Shown: piece after piece, positions 1 through 6,937 of the stretch | How positions within the stretch are numbered: the stretch's first letter is position 1 | Layout: each line of letters starts with the position of its first letter | Assembly (NCBI GenBank): GCA_023489425.1 | Contig: JAMDCG010000061.1 | Coordinates: 5,345-17,192 of the forward strand | Direction of reading: 5' to 3' | Length of the DNA: 11,848 nt | Origin: Thermoplasmatota archaeon | GTDB taxonomy: Archaea; Thermoplasmatota; Thermoplasmata; Thermoplasmatales; Thermoplasmataceae | Notes under the pieces: model-generated | Told to the model about the DNA's origin: nothing | What the model saw: the letters and a program-made list of their open reading frames with translations, nothing else | The model's database searches: none | Program-made: the position numbers and the translations under genes

Positions 1-1353
1 TCATTTATAATGGCAAACAGCTTTGCAATTATCACTGATAATTTCAAGGAATCTGAACGAGGATTTGCCATATCCATAAATAGCGTCGCCTCTGTTTCAG
101 GTGTGAGTATCGGCATCGTAATAGGAGGTATTCTTTCAGTAATATACTGGAGGGATGTGTTTCTGATCAGCGTTCCACTTGGAATTTTTGGCACGGCCTG
201 GTCTTACCTTAAATTGAAGGAAACTTCTTCAAGAAAGAAGCAGAAAATAGATATTGTGGGTAATATTCTTATGGCTTCTGGCTTCGTGATACTTCTTATT
301 GGTGTTACATACGGTATAACTCCATACAAACTCTCACCCATGGGGTGGGGAAACCCCCTGGTTATTCTTTCACTTGTATCAGGAACGATTATTATTGCTT
401 TATTCATATTGTGGGAAGGGAGAACCACAAATCCAATGCTTAACATACATCTATTCAGGAACAGGAACTTTGCCATTGGATCATTTACTGGCTTCATATC
501 AGCCATGGGAATGATGGGCCTTCTCTACATGCTTACCCTTTTATTTCAGGGAATATGGCTTCCACTTCATGGATACAGTTTTTCTATCACACCACTCTGG
601 GCAGGTATCTACATGCTGCCATTAACCGTTAGCATGGGAATTTTCGGTATAATTGCAGGCCGCTTATCCGATAGGTCCGGCGCAGAATGGCTAATAGTGG
701 TCGGCCTGTTATTAAGTGGAATATCCCTTATCCTTCTATCATTTCTATCCTACAATTTCCCATACTATCAAATGATGATTCTTCTTGTGATATTTGGAAT
801 GGGTTACGGGTTCTTCAATTCTCCCAATATTGCATCTGTCATGTCCACAGTTCCTCCACATGAAAGAGGTTCTGCCTCAGGTACCCTAAACAACATGAGA
901 AATACTGGATATGTTGCAAGCATGGGTGTATTCTTCAGTATACTTATTGCTGGTGTTTCCTCAAGTCTTCCTACTTCAATAACAGCTGCATTAAACAATC
1001 TGGGTGCAAACGAGCTGGATAAGACACTTAGCGCAATGCCACCCACCGTTGCCATATTTGGTTCCTTTCTTGGCATAAATCCTGTTAAATCTTTCATCGT
1101 ATCGACTGGAAACATTCCAGCTTCAACAATTTCACTAATTGAGGGAAATACATGGTTCTCAGAAGTATTTGCGAAACCGTTCATGTCATCACTGAGTATT
1201 GTTTTTTATTTTGCCGCTGGAATCAGCATTCTTGCAGCAATGGTTTCAATTTTCAGATCAGGCAAGGGGAATGAGGAGTCAATTTCTGTTGACGCGACAG
1301 TGTATGCAGAAGGGACAGGAAATAATAATAAACATGAACAGGATGATAAGTAA
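1..1353 (+). CDS. MFS drug/H+ antiporter, DHA2 (14-helix) type, 5' end cut by window
   Basis: This is a membrane transporter of the major facilitator superfamily, probably exporting a drug or other small molecule against protons. The reading frame is open from base 1 (Ser-Phe-Ile before the first ATG at 10), so the gene begins outside the window and that ATG is internal. The visible 450 residues start at the helix 4-5 region: E-R-G-F-A-I-S, then a glycine-rich helix with G-I-V-I-G-G, then W-R-D-V-F-L-I-S-V-P-L-G. That is the DHA2 family's usual signature between helices 5 and 6. A second E-R-G-S-A-S-G-T-L-N-N-M-R-N block at about residues 288-301 of the ATG-based numbering is also typical of this family. 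About 100 N-terminal residues with the first helices and motif A are missing. The C-terminus is hydrophilic. The stop codon overlaps the next gene's ATG by one base (TAATG), implying one transcript. The substrate cannot be read from sequence. Confidence 0.88.
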   Translation, partial: SFIMANSFAIITDNFKESERGFAISINSVASVSGVSIGIVIGGILSVIYWRDVFLISVPLGIFGTAWSYLKLKETSSRKKQKIDIVGNILMASGFVILLIGVTYGITPYKLSPMGWGNPLVILSLVSGTIIIALFILWEGRTTNPMLNIHLFRNRNFAIGSFTGFISAMGMMGLLYMLTLLFQGIWLPLHGYSFSITPLWAGIYMLPLTVSMGIFGIIAGRLSDRSGAEWLIVVGLLLSGISLILLSFLSYNFPYYQMMILLVIFGMGYGFFNSPNIASVMSTVPPHERGSASGTLNNMRNTGYVASMGVFFSILIAGVSSSLPTSITAALNNLGANELDKTLSAMPPTVAIFGSFLGINPVKSFIVSTGNIPASTISLIEGNTWFSEVFAKPFMSSLSIVFYFAAGISILAAMVSIFRSGKGNEESISVDATVYAEGTGNNNKHEQDDK

Positions 1354-1868
1354 TGAGGTCTTTTGTTGGATCCCCAGTAGATAACACGGATGATTTCCTG
1401 AATCTCATAAAATCATTGTCTGCTTTTAATGAAATAAAAACAGTTCCTTTGAGGAATCTCCATCTCACTTACCTCTTTCTTTCTGAAGTTACTGAGAACC
1501 AGAAGAATATGGCAATAAAAAAACTTAGAATGCTGGAGTTCAAGGTAATAAATTGCAGAATAGATTCCATTAGAAACCTTCCTGAAGGATCCAGACCAAG
1601 GGTTGTTGTCATTTCATTAGACTGTCCTGAAATACTAGCTCTGAATGCAATGGTACAGAATTCATTCTCCTCAGATTTCAAAACAAATCAAGGATTCCTA
1701 CCTCATGTTACCGTAGGCAGATATGGGAAGAATAATAATCCAATAAAAGTTGATTCTGTGGACCTTGATGTTGGAAATATAACTTTCAAATCTATCTGTA
1801 TTTACAGGAGTATTCTATTGCCAAATGGACCTGTTTACGAGAAATTATACTGCAAGCAGTTCACCTAG
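1353..1868 (+). CDS. thpR: RNA 2',3'-cyclic phosphodiesterase (2'-5' RNA ligase family)
   Basis: This is a small cytoplasmic enzyme of the 2H phosphoesterase superfamily. Relatives hydrolyse 2',3'-cyclic phosphate ends of RNA to 2'-phosphate and can join 2'-5' RNA ends in vitro. Both catalytic motifs are present: H37-L-T39 in the N-terminal half (context N-L-H-L-T) and H118-V-T120 followed by R123 (P-H-V-T-V-G-R). The C-terminal strand reads S-I-L-L-P-N-G-P-V-Y-E, the usual closing block of the family. Its length of 171 residues is close to the family norm of about 180. The ATG is fixed by the TAATG overlap with the transporter gene and by an AGGATGAT stretch about 5-8 bases upstream that can serve as a ribosome binding site. 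Coupling to a transporter does not suggest a shared function. Physiological substrates of archaeal members remain poorly known. Confidence 0.9.
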   Translation: MRSFVGSPVDNTDDFLNLIKSLSAFNEIKTVPLRNLHLTYLFLSEVTENQKNMAIKKLRMLEFKVINCRIDSIRNLPEGSRPRVVVISLDCPEILALNAMVQNSFSSDFKTNQGFLPHVTVGRYGKNNNPIKVDSVDLDVGNITFKSICIYRSILLPNGPVYEKLYCKQFT

Positions 1869-2057
1869 GATTACTATAAAAATTGCAAATGTGATTTATG
1901 AATTAACGGTAGATACTCATCCATAATTTTCCGGGGTTACAAAAGAGTTATCCTATAATTCACTGGAACTTTTCAGAAAACTGAAAATGTATCAAATGAA
2001 TTCAATGCCAATTTAATCTTCTATTCCCTTTTATTTCACTGCGAATGGCCAGTGAGT
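1869..2057. other. Convergent intergenic region
   Basis: This 189-base AT-rich stretch lies between the ends of thpR (+) and the alkyltransferase gene (-). It holds one 7-bp hairpin (1970-1987) and one 6-bp hairpin (2036-2055, TCACTG/CAGTGA, 8-base loop) close to the alkyltransferase stop. I see no ORF or RNA gene in it. Confidence 0.6.
1970..1987. terminator. Hairpin between convergent genes, possible bidirectional terminator
   Basis: TTTTCAG, a four-base AAAA loop and CTGAAAA form a perfect 7-bp stem. It reads with an oligo-T arm from either strand and sits between two genes that end toward each other. The position and symmetry suit transcript-end formation for both. Archaeal terminators depend mainly on T-tracts, so the hairpin itself may be incidental. 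Confidence 0.35.
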
Positions 2058-2384
2058 TCACTTCAATTCACTTACATTTATGCCTTCTTCCATTAGCATT
2101 TTTCTTTTCCTTTCCGTTCCACCTTCTCCAGAATAGTTCCCAAGCCTTCCATCCTTCCTTATTACCCTGTGACATGGTATACCCGGGGCAAATGGATTTT
2201 TCCTTACAGCACTCCCTACCGCCCTGCCCGCATTTTTATGACCTATTAACTCCGCTATTTGCGAATATGTCCTGGTCTCTCCAACAGGTATCTTATAAAC
2301 TTCCATGAGAACCCTGATCGAAAATTCACTGAAACCTAATTTTTTGAGTTCATTCTCCATTTTAATTTCATCCTGAACTTCCAT
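2058..2384 (-). CDS. ogt: Methylated-DNA-protein cysteine methyltransferase, single-domain
   Basis: This protein repairs O6-alkylguanine in DNA by moving the alkyl group to its own cysteine in a one-time reaction. The active site I-P-C71-H-R-V is intact, so this is a true alkyltransferase and not a cysteine-less ATL protein. Other family elements are visible: T-R-T-Y40 for DNA strand rotation, the arginine finger in A-G-R54-A-V-G, N63 before the active loop, and L-G-N-Y-S-G-E-G-G (81-89) after it. The protein is 108 residues long, only the C-terminal DNA-binding/catalytic domain. The N-terminal domain found in Ada-C/Ogt is absent, and only a short region precedes the domain. The ATG at 2384 is chosen because a TATA-like sequence lies 25 bases upstream, giving a leaderless mRNA; M9 is an in-frame alternative. 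It is transcribed divergently from the carotenoid-type gene. Confidence 0.92.
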   Translation of the reverse strand: MEVQDEIKMENELKKLGFSEFSIRVLMEVYKIPVGETRTYSQIAELIGHKNAGRAVGSAVRKNPFAPGIPCHRVIRKDGRLGNYSGEGGTERKRKMLMEEGINVSELK

Positions 2385-2404
2385 GATTAGAAATACACAA
2401 TCTG

Positions 2405-2413
2405 ATTAAATAG
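2405..2413 (-). promoter_or_regulatory. TATA box for ogt
   Basis: Read on the minus strand this is CTATTTAAT. Its centre is 25 bases before the ATG at 2384, which places the transcription start at or very near the start codon. Confidence 0.55.
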
Positions 2414-2469
2414 TTATTTCATTACACCTGGAGATGCAATTTTGATGTATTAGTTCATGTCTTCAATAG

Positions 2470-2479
2470 CTTTTTATAG
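2470..2479 (+). promoter_or_regulatory. TATA box for the DUF422 gene
   Basis: CTTTTTATAG is centred about 26 bases before the TTG at 2501. This predicts transcription starting on the start codon. It supports the unusual TTG start, since a TAA stop directly precedes that codon and no earlier start is possible. Confidence 0.6.
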
Positions 2480-2500
2480 ATATAGCCATATGCGATATAA

Positions 2501-3229
2501 TTGAAGAAAAGTGGCCTGGCCTGGATTGCTTCGTTCATTTATATTGCTTATCTTTTCATAGGGCAATTACCTATTCTTAAGAATGATGCAATATTCAGTT
2601 CATTAACAGTGTCCATACTGCTCATTATTGTTTATGCTATTTCTTCTGTCCTTATCATTGGAGGTAGAAGGTCTGTTTATTTTTTCATGATTGCAGCTGT
2701 AGTTGGTTCATTACTGGAATTACTCAGCCTGAATACAGGAATACCCTTTGGTAAATATGTGTATACGGGAGAACTGGGTCCAAAGATAGGGCAACTTCCA
2801 ATATTTATTCCACTTCTATGGGCTTCCCTGAGTTTTTACTCATACCGGGCAGGTGGCAAATTGCTTATGCCCATACTGATGGTGGCTATTGATCTATCCT
2901 TTGACCCAAGGTACTCAGGTCATCTATGGATATGGATATCAAAAACGCAGTATTTCGGAGACCCATGGTCTAATTTTGTGGGCTGGTTCGTCACTGCAGC
3001 CATAATAATAGGTCTGTATTCCGTCATTTCAAGAGGTCGTGAAGATATAGACATGAGGGCTGTCATATTTTTCATACTGTTTGGGATAGATAATTGCATT
3101 TCAGATATTTATGATAAACTGTTCATTCCTGCATATATATCTCTTGGGATCTTTTTAGTTTTAGGGGTCTTGCTGACTCTTACCAGTATTAAAAAGCTTC
3201 ATCCTGAAAATAATGGTCTCAAAGATTAG
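2501..3229 (+). CDS. Carotenoid biosynthesis protein, CruF/DUF422-type integral membrane protein
   Basis: This polytopic membrane protein of 242 residues, with about 7 hydrophobic segments, resembles the DUF422 family. That family includes CruF, the hydratase acting on psi-ends of acyclic carotenoids such as bisanhydrobacterioruberin. Recognisable blocks are E73 followed by G-I-P-F-G-K-Y-V-Y-T-G (80-90), then Q-L-P-I-F-I-P-L-L-W (98-107), D131-L-S-F-D135-P, G-H-L-W-I-W (140-145) and Y-F-G-D-P-W-S-N-F-V-G-W (151-162). The polar residues in and beside these helices are the likely active-site candidates. The start is TTG: the codon before it is TAA, the next in-frame ATG is near residue 63 and would remove two helices, and the TATA spacing fits. 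No phytoene synthase, desaturase or prenyltransferase gene lies in this window, so its exact substrate is unknown. The mevalonate gene 3.7 kb away feeds isoprenoids generally but is not in the same operon. Confidence 0.78.
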   Translation: MKKSGLAWIASFIYIAYLFIGQLPILKNDAIFSSLTVSILLIIVYAISSVLIIGGRRSVYFFMIAAVVGSLLELLSLNTGIPFGKYVYTGELGPKIGQLPIFIPLLWASLSFYSYRAGGKLLMPILMVAIDLSFDPRYSGHLWIWISKTQYFGDPWSNFVGWFVTAAIIIGLYSVISRGREDIDMRAVIFFILFGIDNCISDIYDKLFIPAYISLGIFLVLGVLLTLTSIKKLHPENNGLKD

Positions 3230-3310
3230 TTCTTCTTAAAATTACCTAATAACAGGCAATCAATCTATTCGTCGAAAATAATTGCCGGATAAGTGAAATA
3301 AAATATAATA
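3230..3310. other. Convergent intergenic gap
   Basis: This 81-base gap separates the tails of the DUF422 gene (+) and the aminotransferase gene (-). GGCAAT at 3255-3260 and ATTGCC at 3281-3286 could pair across a 20-base loop, which is only weak support for a terminator. T-rich runs after each stop are a more likely archaeal termination signal. Confidence 0.4.
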
Positions 3311-4378
3311 TTATATGGATATGTCCTCTGAAACGATTTTCTGGTATCTGTCAACGAATTCTAATGCAATTTTTTCAGATACTATTCCCATATTACCAAT
3401 CCTTAAAATTTTTCCATTTAGCTCACCCATTCCATTAGCCACCTCAATATTCTGCTTCATCAGCTCAGCTTTCAGTTTGGCTGCGGGAATAGACGGCTCA
3501 AATGCTATAACAGTGTCTGAATAATTTGAATCGTTTCCATAGACTTTTGCACCGGATTCAATAATTTTTCTTCTCAGAAGCTGTGCTATTCTGGCGTGGC
3601 GTATATTTCTACCTTCAATTGTTTCATTTTCAAGTTCCAAGAGGGCATTATATAAGGCATTAAATGCACCAGTTGATGGAGTAAAAGCGGTTTCTCCTTT
3701 TTTTAGAAAATCAATTCCTATCTTAGCATCAAGGTACTTTGGAATGTCCGGGCTCGAATTTAGAGATTCGCTTGCTTCCCTTCCAACAAAAACAATGCCG
3801 ATACCGGGCACAGATGCAAGACCTTTCTGGCTGCAGGATGCCATCACATCAATTCCCCACTCATTGACCTTTACTGGCAAACCACCAAAACTTGATACGG
3901 CATCAACGAGAACCTTTAACCCATTTTCCTTACTCTCCCTGACCAGATCCTTTAGATTTTTTATTGCTGTTCCATTTCCTGTTTCATTATGAACCATGAA
4001 AATCGATCTTATCTCCTTATGATTTGATACAAAGTCACTTATTTCTCCAGCACTTATGTGCTCGTTAATGGATTTACTGATCTTATGAACCATAAGCCCT
4101 CTTCTCTCGGCGCTTTCAATTAGCCTGTTCCCGAATTCACCGAATGACACTGCAATTACCTGTTCCTTTGGCCTGGTAAAGGAATAAATCATGGATTCTA
4201 CTGCTAGTGTCCCTGAGCCGGTTGTCATTATGGAATGAGTCGAATCTGAAAATTTATTTAGGAGACTCTCAGAATTCTTTACTATGCTACGGAATTTTTC
4301 AGATCTATGGTTGATCACAAGCTTGGATGCTTCATTCGTGTTTTCAGATACCTCTACAGGTCCAGGTATCAACATCAT
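3311..4378 (-). CDS. Class V aminotransferase, probable phosphoserine aminotransferase
   Basis: This is a PLP enzyme of fold type I, class V. The N-terminus reads L-I-P-G-P-V, usual for the serine-pyruvate/alanine-glyoxylate/SerC-like group. H24-R25 in I-N-H-R-S-E, the T-G-S-G-T phosphate-binding turn (53-57), D159 in V-D-A-V-S-S, the Schiff-base lysine K185 in C-S-Q-K-G-L, and carboxylate-binding R326 in L-R-I-G-N-M are all present. The enzyme is therefore expected to be active. At 355 residues it matches family length. It overlaps the upstream dehydrogenase gene by 4 bases (ATGA) and has an AAGGAG ribosome binding site 8 bases before its ATG, so translation is likely coupled. Paired with SerA it most plausibly makes 3-phosphoserine from 3-phosphohydroxypyruvate and glutamate. 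Alternatives are a serine-glyoxylate or alanine-glyoxylate aminotransferase paired with a hydroxypyruvate reductase; sequence alone does not decide. Confidence 0.85.
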   Translation of the reverse strand: MMLIPGPVEVSENTNEASKLVINHRSEKFRSIVKNSESLLNKFSDSTHSIMTTGSGTLAVESMIYSFTRPKEQVIAVSFGEFGNRLIESAERRGLMVHKISKSINEHISAGEISDFVSNHKEIRSIFMVHNETGNGTAIKNLKDLVRESKENGLKVLVDAVSSFGGLPVKVNEWGIDVMASCSQKGLASVPGIGIVFVGREASESLNSSPDIPKYLDAKIGIDFLKKGETAFTPSTGAFNALYNALLELENETIEGRNIRHARIAQLLRRKIIESGAKVYGNDSNYSDTVIAFEPSIPAAKLKAELMKQNIEVANGMGELNGKILRIGNMGIVSEKIALEFVDRYQKIVSEDISI

Positions 4379-5319
4379 ATTCCCATCTCCTTGATCTTGT
4401 TGAAGAGATTATTCAATGTGTACTGCGCGACACGTTTCTGGGCCTCAACAGTCTGAGCTCCAATATGTGGCATCACAATGACGTTTGGCCGTGAAATAAA
4501 ATCTCTTTCCCACTGCTCAACGGGCGGTTCGTTCCATAGTACATCGGTTGCATATCCCCTGATCCTACCCTTATCCATTGAATTCAAAAGAGCCATCCCA
4601 TCAATTACCTCTGACCTGCTAGTATTGATTAGAAATGCACCTTCCCTGATCATTTTCATCTGTTCATCACCAATTATTTTTGTGGAAGATTCCGTAAGTG
4701 TGACCAGGATAAAGATGAAGTCTGACCTGGAAAGCAGTTCATTCAATGGTACGTACTTTCCAGACACTTCCTTGATGGAATCAGCGTTCTCAAAGACATC
4801 GTAGGCCAGAATATTCATCCCAATGGTTCTCAGTATTTTAGCAGTACTGAGTCCAATCCTCCCGAAACCTATTATACCTGCCGTTTTTCCGTAAAGTTCA
4901 ACACCAGTCTCCTTTTTCCAGATACCCTTTTTTGAATTTAAATCCAGCCTGACAATATCCCGTGCAAGGGATATAGCCAGGGCAACGTTAAGTTCTGCTA
5001 CAGAATTGGTGGAAGAACCTGCAGCAGTTATAACCTGTATGTTCCTTGTTTTTGCATATTTCATGTCAATATTATCAACACCAATTCCAGCTCTAGCAAT
5101 AATTTTGAGGTTGATTGCCTTCTCAAGAATTTCCTGAGTCAATTTTGTTCTACTCCTTAAAACGACAATTTCATAATTAGAAATGGAATCCGCCAATTCC
5201 TCTGGACTTATTTCAGGCTCATAGCTTACTTCAAATTCTCCGGACTTTAGTTCGTCGATCATGAGACTATCTACTTTATCACATATAAGAACCCTTTTCT
5301 TCACTGGAACTCCTTTCAT
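4375..5319 (-). CDS. serA: D-3-phosphoglycerate dehydrogenase-like 2-hydroxyacid dehydrogenase, short form
   Basis: This NAD-dependent D-isomer 2-hydroxyacid dehydrogenase probably oxidises 3-phosphoglycerate to 3-phosphohydroxypyruvate, the first step of serine synthesis. The Rossmann motif G151-F-G-R-I-G156 is followed by D174, which indicates NAD rather than NADP. The catalytic triad is R235 (N-T-S-R), E264 (W-N-E-P-P) and H285 (M-P-H-I-G). A-R-A-G-I-G-V-D-N-I (75-84) is the substrate-binding loop. It is 314 residues long and lacks the C-terminal ACT domain that gives serine feedback control in long forms. Two starts are plausible. ATG 5319 has a TATA box 25 bases upstream. GTG 5304 has AAAGGAG five bases upstream and would remove five residues. 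The neighbours (class V aminotransferase overlapping by 4 bases, DUF1015 upstream) support a serine role. Hydroxypyruvate/glyoxylate reductase is the main alternative. Confidence 0.87.
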   Translation of the reverse strand: MKGVPVKKRVLICDKVDSLMIDELKSGEFEVSYEPEISPEELADSISNYEIVVLRSRTKLTQEILEKAINLKIIARAGIGVDNIDMKYAKTRNIQVITAAGSSTNSVAELNVALAISLARDIVRLDLNSKKGIWKKETGVELYGKTAGIIGFGRIGLSTAKILRTIGMNILAYDVFENADSIKEVSGKYVPLNELLSRSDFIFILVTLTESSTKIIGDEQMKMIREGAFLINTSRSEVIDGMALLNSMDKGRIRGYATDVLWNEPPVEQWERDFISRPNVIVMPHIGAQTVEAQKRVAQYTLNNLFNKIKEMGI

Positions 5320-5340
5320 TTTTGGAGATTGGTGCCCGGG

Positions 5341-5347
5341 TATATAT
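5341..5347 (-). promoter_or_regulatory. TATA box for internal serA promoter
   Basis: ATATATA on the minus strand is centred 25 bases before the ATG at 5319, inside the 78-base gap after the DUF1015 gene. It suggests that serA and the aminotransferase can be transcribed separately from DUF1015. Confidence 0.5.
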
Positions 5348-5397
5348 TCTCTATGTTATGAAAAGAATTCAGAATGACGAAATATACTATCATTTCT

Positions 5398-6591
5398 TTA
5401 AATTGTCCTATTGATGTTCATTACTATGCCAGAGCAGACCTTTGGAAAAAAATATGTAGATTTCTGTGGTAGATAGCCTATATCTAATATAAGACTGTAC
5501 AGCCTATCTTTCTTCCACGGAGGCATGATGAAAGCCATGGACGCCTGCCCCGAATTTACTAGCCTCTTGCATTCTCCCAGATCGTGAGTGTAATATATCA
5601 TTTTGTCTAAATCCTCTTCTGATAACCCGAGTATATCCCTGAGAAGTGAATCTTCAAGGAGATGGATGTCAGAAATTGCAGATAGTTCTCTTCTATCTGC
5701 TTTCTCCCTGTCTATGGCCAATTTCTCCCCTTGACTTAATATTATTATATCTTCCTCCTGTAAATTAGTTGCATCTTCTGGGAGAACCCTGCATACTGAC
5801 TTGAGTTTTGCTAACTTGTCTTCTTCAATTTTGCATTTCAGGACCCTATGGATGCCATCAACCAGCAGGGAATCTGAATTCATGCTTGTTGTATATGCCA
5901 TAATGGAGGACCAGAAAGCAGAGGAAACCTCATTGGATGACCTGGCAATCTGTTTTGAGGCCGCCAGTCTGTGATGGCCATCTGCAACAATGGCAACATC
6001 TTTCATAAGAATCCCGGAAATATCCTGAGATTCATTCAACGGTATAAAGGAAATTTCATATTTTACGCCTTCTGTATCGGTAAATTTTAACCACGGTTGG
6101 AGCTTGCTGGATAAAGAACGTAATTTCTGATCAAATAATTCGTTATTAACTGCAAGAAAAATTGGTTCAAGCTGAGCATCTGCATCGTTCAGCACTTTTA
6201 CTCTCTCAGAGACTTTACTTGGGAATGTTTTTTCATGAGGCTGAACCAGACCATCTTCCGGGTTTATGTCTACCAGTGATATTATTCCATATCTGTCTAA
6301 CATACTTCCTCTAATTACAGTCTGTTGACGTATTAATATCATTCCCGCTTCTTCGTTCCTCTTAAGTATCCCCAAATCTATCCATTGCGATATTAATACT
6401 GACCCTTTTGATTCACCCTCTGGCAAGGTGAGATGAGTTATATTGAAAGGGAATGACTTCAATTGAGATTCAACGGGCCCGGAAATTGAATCGAATGGAG
6501 GAGACACGCATTTTTCAATATTATCACGAAAATAGTACGGTTTAAATTCACATAAAGCGACCATTCTAGTATTACCTCTGAATGGCTTCAT
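5398..6591 (-). CDS. DUF1015 family protein, possible serine/phosphoserine-related enzyme
   Basis: This 397-residue soluble protein matches the DUF1015 family in length and landmarks: K-P-F-R-G near the N-terminus, C-V-S-P-P-F-D-S-I (28-36; usually A-P-P-Y-D-V-I), Q-P-H-E-K-T-F (117-123), V-A-D-G-H-H-R-L-A (202-210) and T-Y-F-F-P-K near the C-terminus. D204-G-H-H-R208 resembles the nucleotide-site motif of the ParB/sulfiredoxin/free-serine-kinase (SerK) superfamily. The function of DUF1015 is not established to my knowledge. DUF1015 genes recur beside serA and class V aminotransferase genes in other prokaryotes (from memory), as here, and no phosphoserine phosphatase is visible in this window. 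I infer a role in serine/phosphoserine conversion or its control. The ATG at 6591 is chosen because family homology begins at residue 2. A TATA-like element at 6624-6630 gives a leader of about 10 bases. Confidence 0.82.
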   Translation of the reverse strand: MKPFRGNTRMVALCEFKPYYFRDNIEKCVSPPFDSISGPVESQLKSFPFNITHLTLPEGESKGSVLISQWIDLGILKRNEEAGMILIRQQTVIRGSMLDRYGIISLVDINPEDGLVQPHEKTFPSKVSERVKVLNDADAQLEPIFLAVNNELFDQKLRSLSSKLQPWLKFTDTEGVKYEISFIPLNESQDISGILMKDVAIVADGHHRLAASKQIARSSNEVSSAFWSSIMAYTTSMNSDSLLVDGIHRVLKCKIEEDKLAKLKSVCRVLPEDATNLQEEDIIILSQGEKLAIDREKADRRELSAISDIHLLEDSLLRDILGLSEEDLDKMIYYTHDLGECKRLVNSGQASMAFIMPPWKKDRLYSLILDIGYLPQKSTYFFPKVCSGIVMNINRTI

Positions 6592-6623
6592 TTAAACAGT
6601 GTAGCTGTACCATTCTTGAATTT

Positions 6624-6630
6624 CTTTTAA
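6624..6630 (-). promoter_or_regulatory. TATA-like element for the DUF1015 gene
   Basis: TTAAAAG on the minus strand, preceded by a GGTT that could be part of a BRE, is centred about 36 bases before the ATG at 6591. It would start a transcript with a leader of about 10 bases. Confidence 0.4.
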
Positions 6631-6650
6631 CCGTTCCATGGATCATTACA

Positions 6651-6666
6651 TCACGAAATTTCGCGA
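6651..6666. repeat. Palindrome upstream of the DUF1015/serA cluster, possible operator
   Basis: CGAAATTTCG (6654-6663) is a perfect 10-bp palindrome. It extends to 16 bases with one mismatched pair (TC on the left, GA on the right). It lies about 20 bases upstream of the DUF1015 TATA-like element, a position where archaeal activators or repressors may bind. Confidence 0.35.
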
Positions 6667-6781
6667 CAATATAAATTTTGATGCTCAAACAACAACATAA
6701 TGAATGCCGTACCTCGCTTATGAACCCTTCTGAACAGTGCTGGAATATTAAAATAGACTATGAACGTTTTTTTCTTATGTA

Positions 6782-6794
6782 GGTCAAGTAGACC
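6782..6794. repeat. Inverted repeat in the divergent region
   Basis: GGTC-AAGTA-GACC is an inverted repeat with 4-bp arms and a 5-base centre. ACTATG and CATAGT form an outer pair around it. It could be a regulator site serving either divergent gene; chance is not excluded at this length. Confidence 0.25.
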
Positions 6795-6907
6795 ATAGTT
6801 TTTAAAATGTAGAAAGTATTAGTTAATATAACCTTTATATCCTTAGGATTAGACTGAAAATATTTAAATTAAATAATGGCCCGGAATAATCAGCAAAGTA
6901 CTTTAAT

Positions 6908-6916
6908 ACTATTTTG
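6908..6916 (+). promoter_or_regulatory. TATA box for the mevalonate-pathway gene
   Basis: ACTATTTTG is centred 26 bases before the ATG at 6938, giving a leaderless transcript. Several other AT-rich runs nearby make the exact element uncertain. Confidence 0.45.
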
Positions 6917-6937
6917 AAATAGCTTTAACTGTAAATT

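Larger units (their letters stand above)
6592..6937. other. Divergent promoter region between the serine cluster and the mevalonate gene
   Basis: This is 346 bases without a gene. Next to DUF1015 are a TATA-like element (6624-6630) and a near-perfect palindrome (6651-6666). In the middle is an inverted repeat GGTC-AAGTA-GACC (6782-6794) inside a wider ACTATG/CATAGT pair (6757-6762 and 6794-6799). The right third is very AT-rich, with several TATA-like runs (6833-6840, 6861-6870, 6908-6916). ORFs are 13 codons or shorter. No tRNA or other RNA gene is recognisable. Confidence 0.6.

Noticed and set aside
804..1184. A minus-strand ORF of 126 codons within the transporter gene.
   Set aside because: It lies entirely inside the well-supported MFS coding sequence and has no domain, promoter or ribosome binding site.
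2045..2308. A plus-strand ORF of 87 codons opposite the alkyltransferase gene.
   Set aside because: The minus strand encodes a fully conserved alkyltransferase with its P-C-H-R-V site, while the plus-strand product is low-complexity and unlike any family.
6678..6733. A possible box C/D guide RNA, with a TTGATGC C-box-like sequence and CTGA as D box about 50 bases apart.
   Set aside because: The C box has two mismatches to consensus and no clear internal C'/D' boxes are present; chance matches are expected in AT-rich DNA.
6876..6917. A 13-codon ORF just upstream of the mevalonate gene.
   Set aside because: It is too short, has no ribosome binding site, no TATA box at the expected distance and no recognisable peptide.
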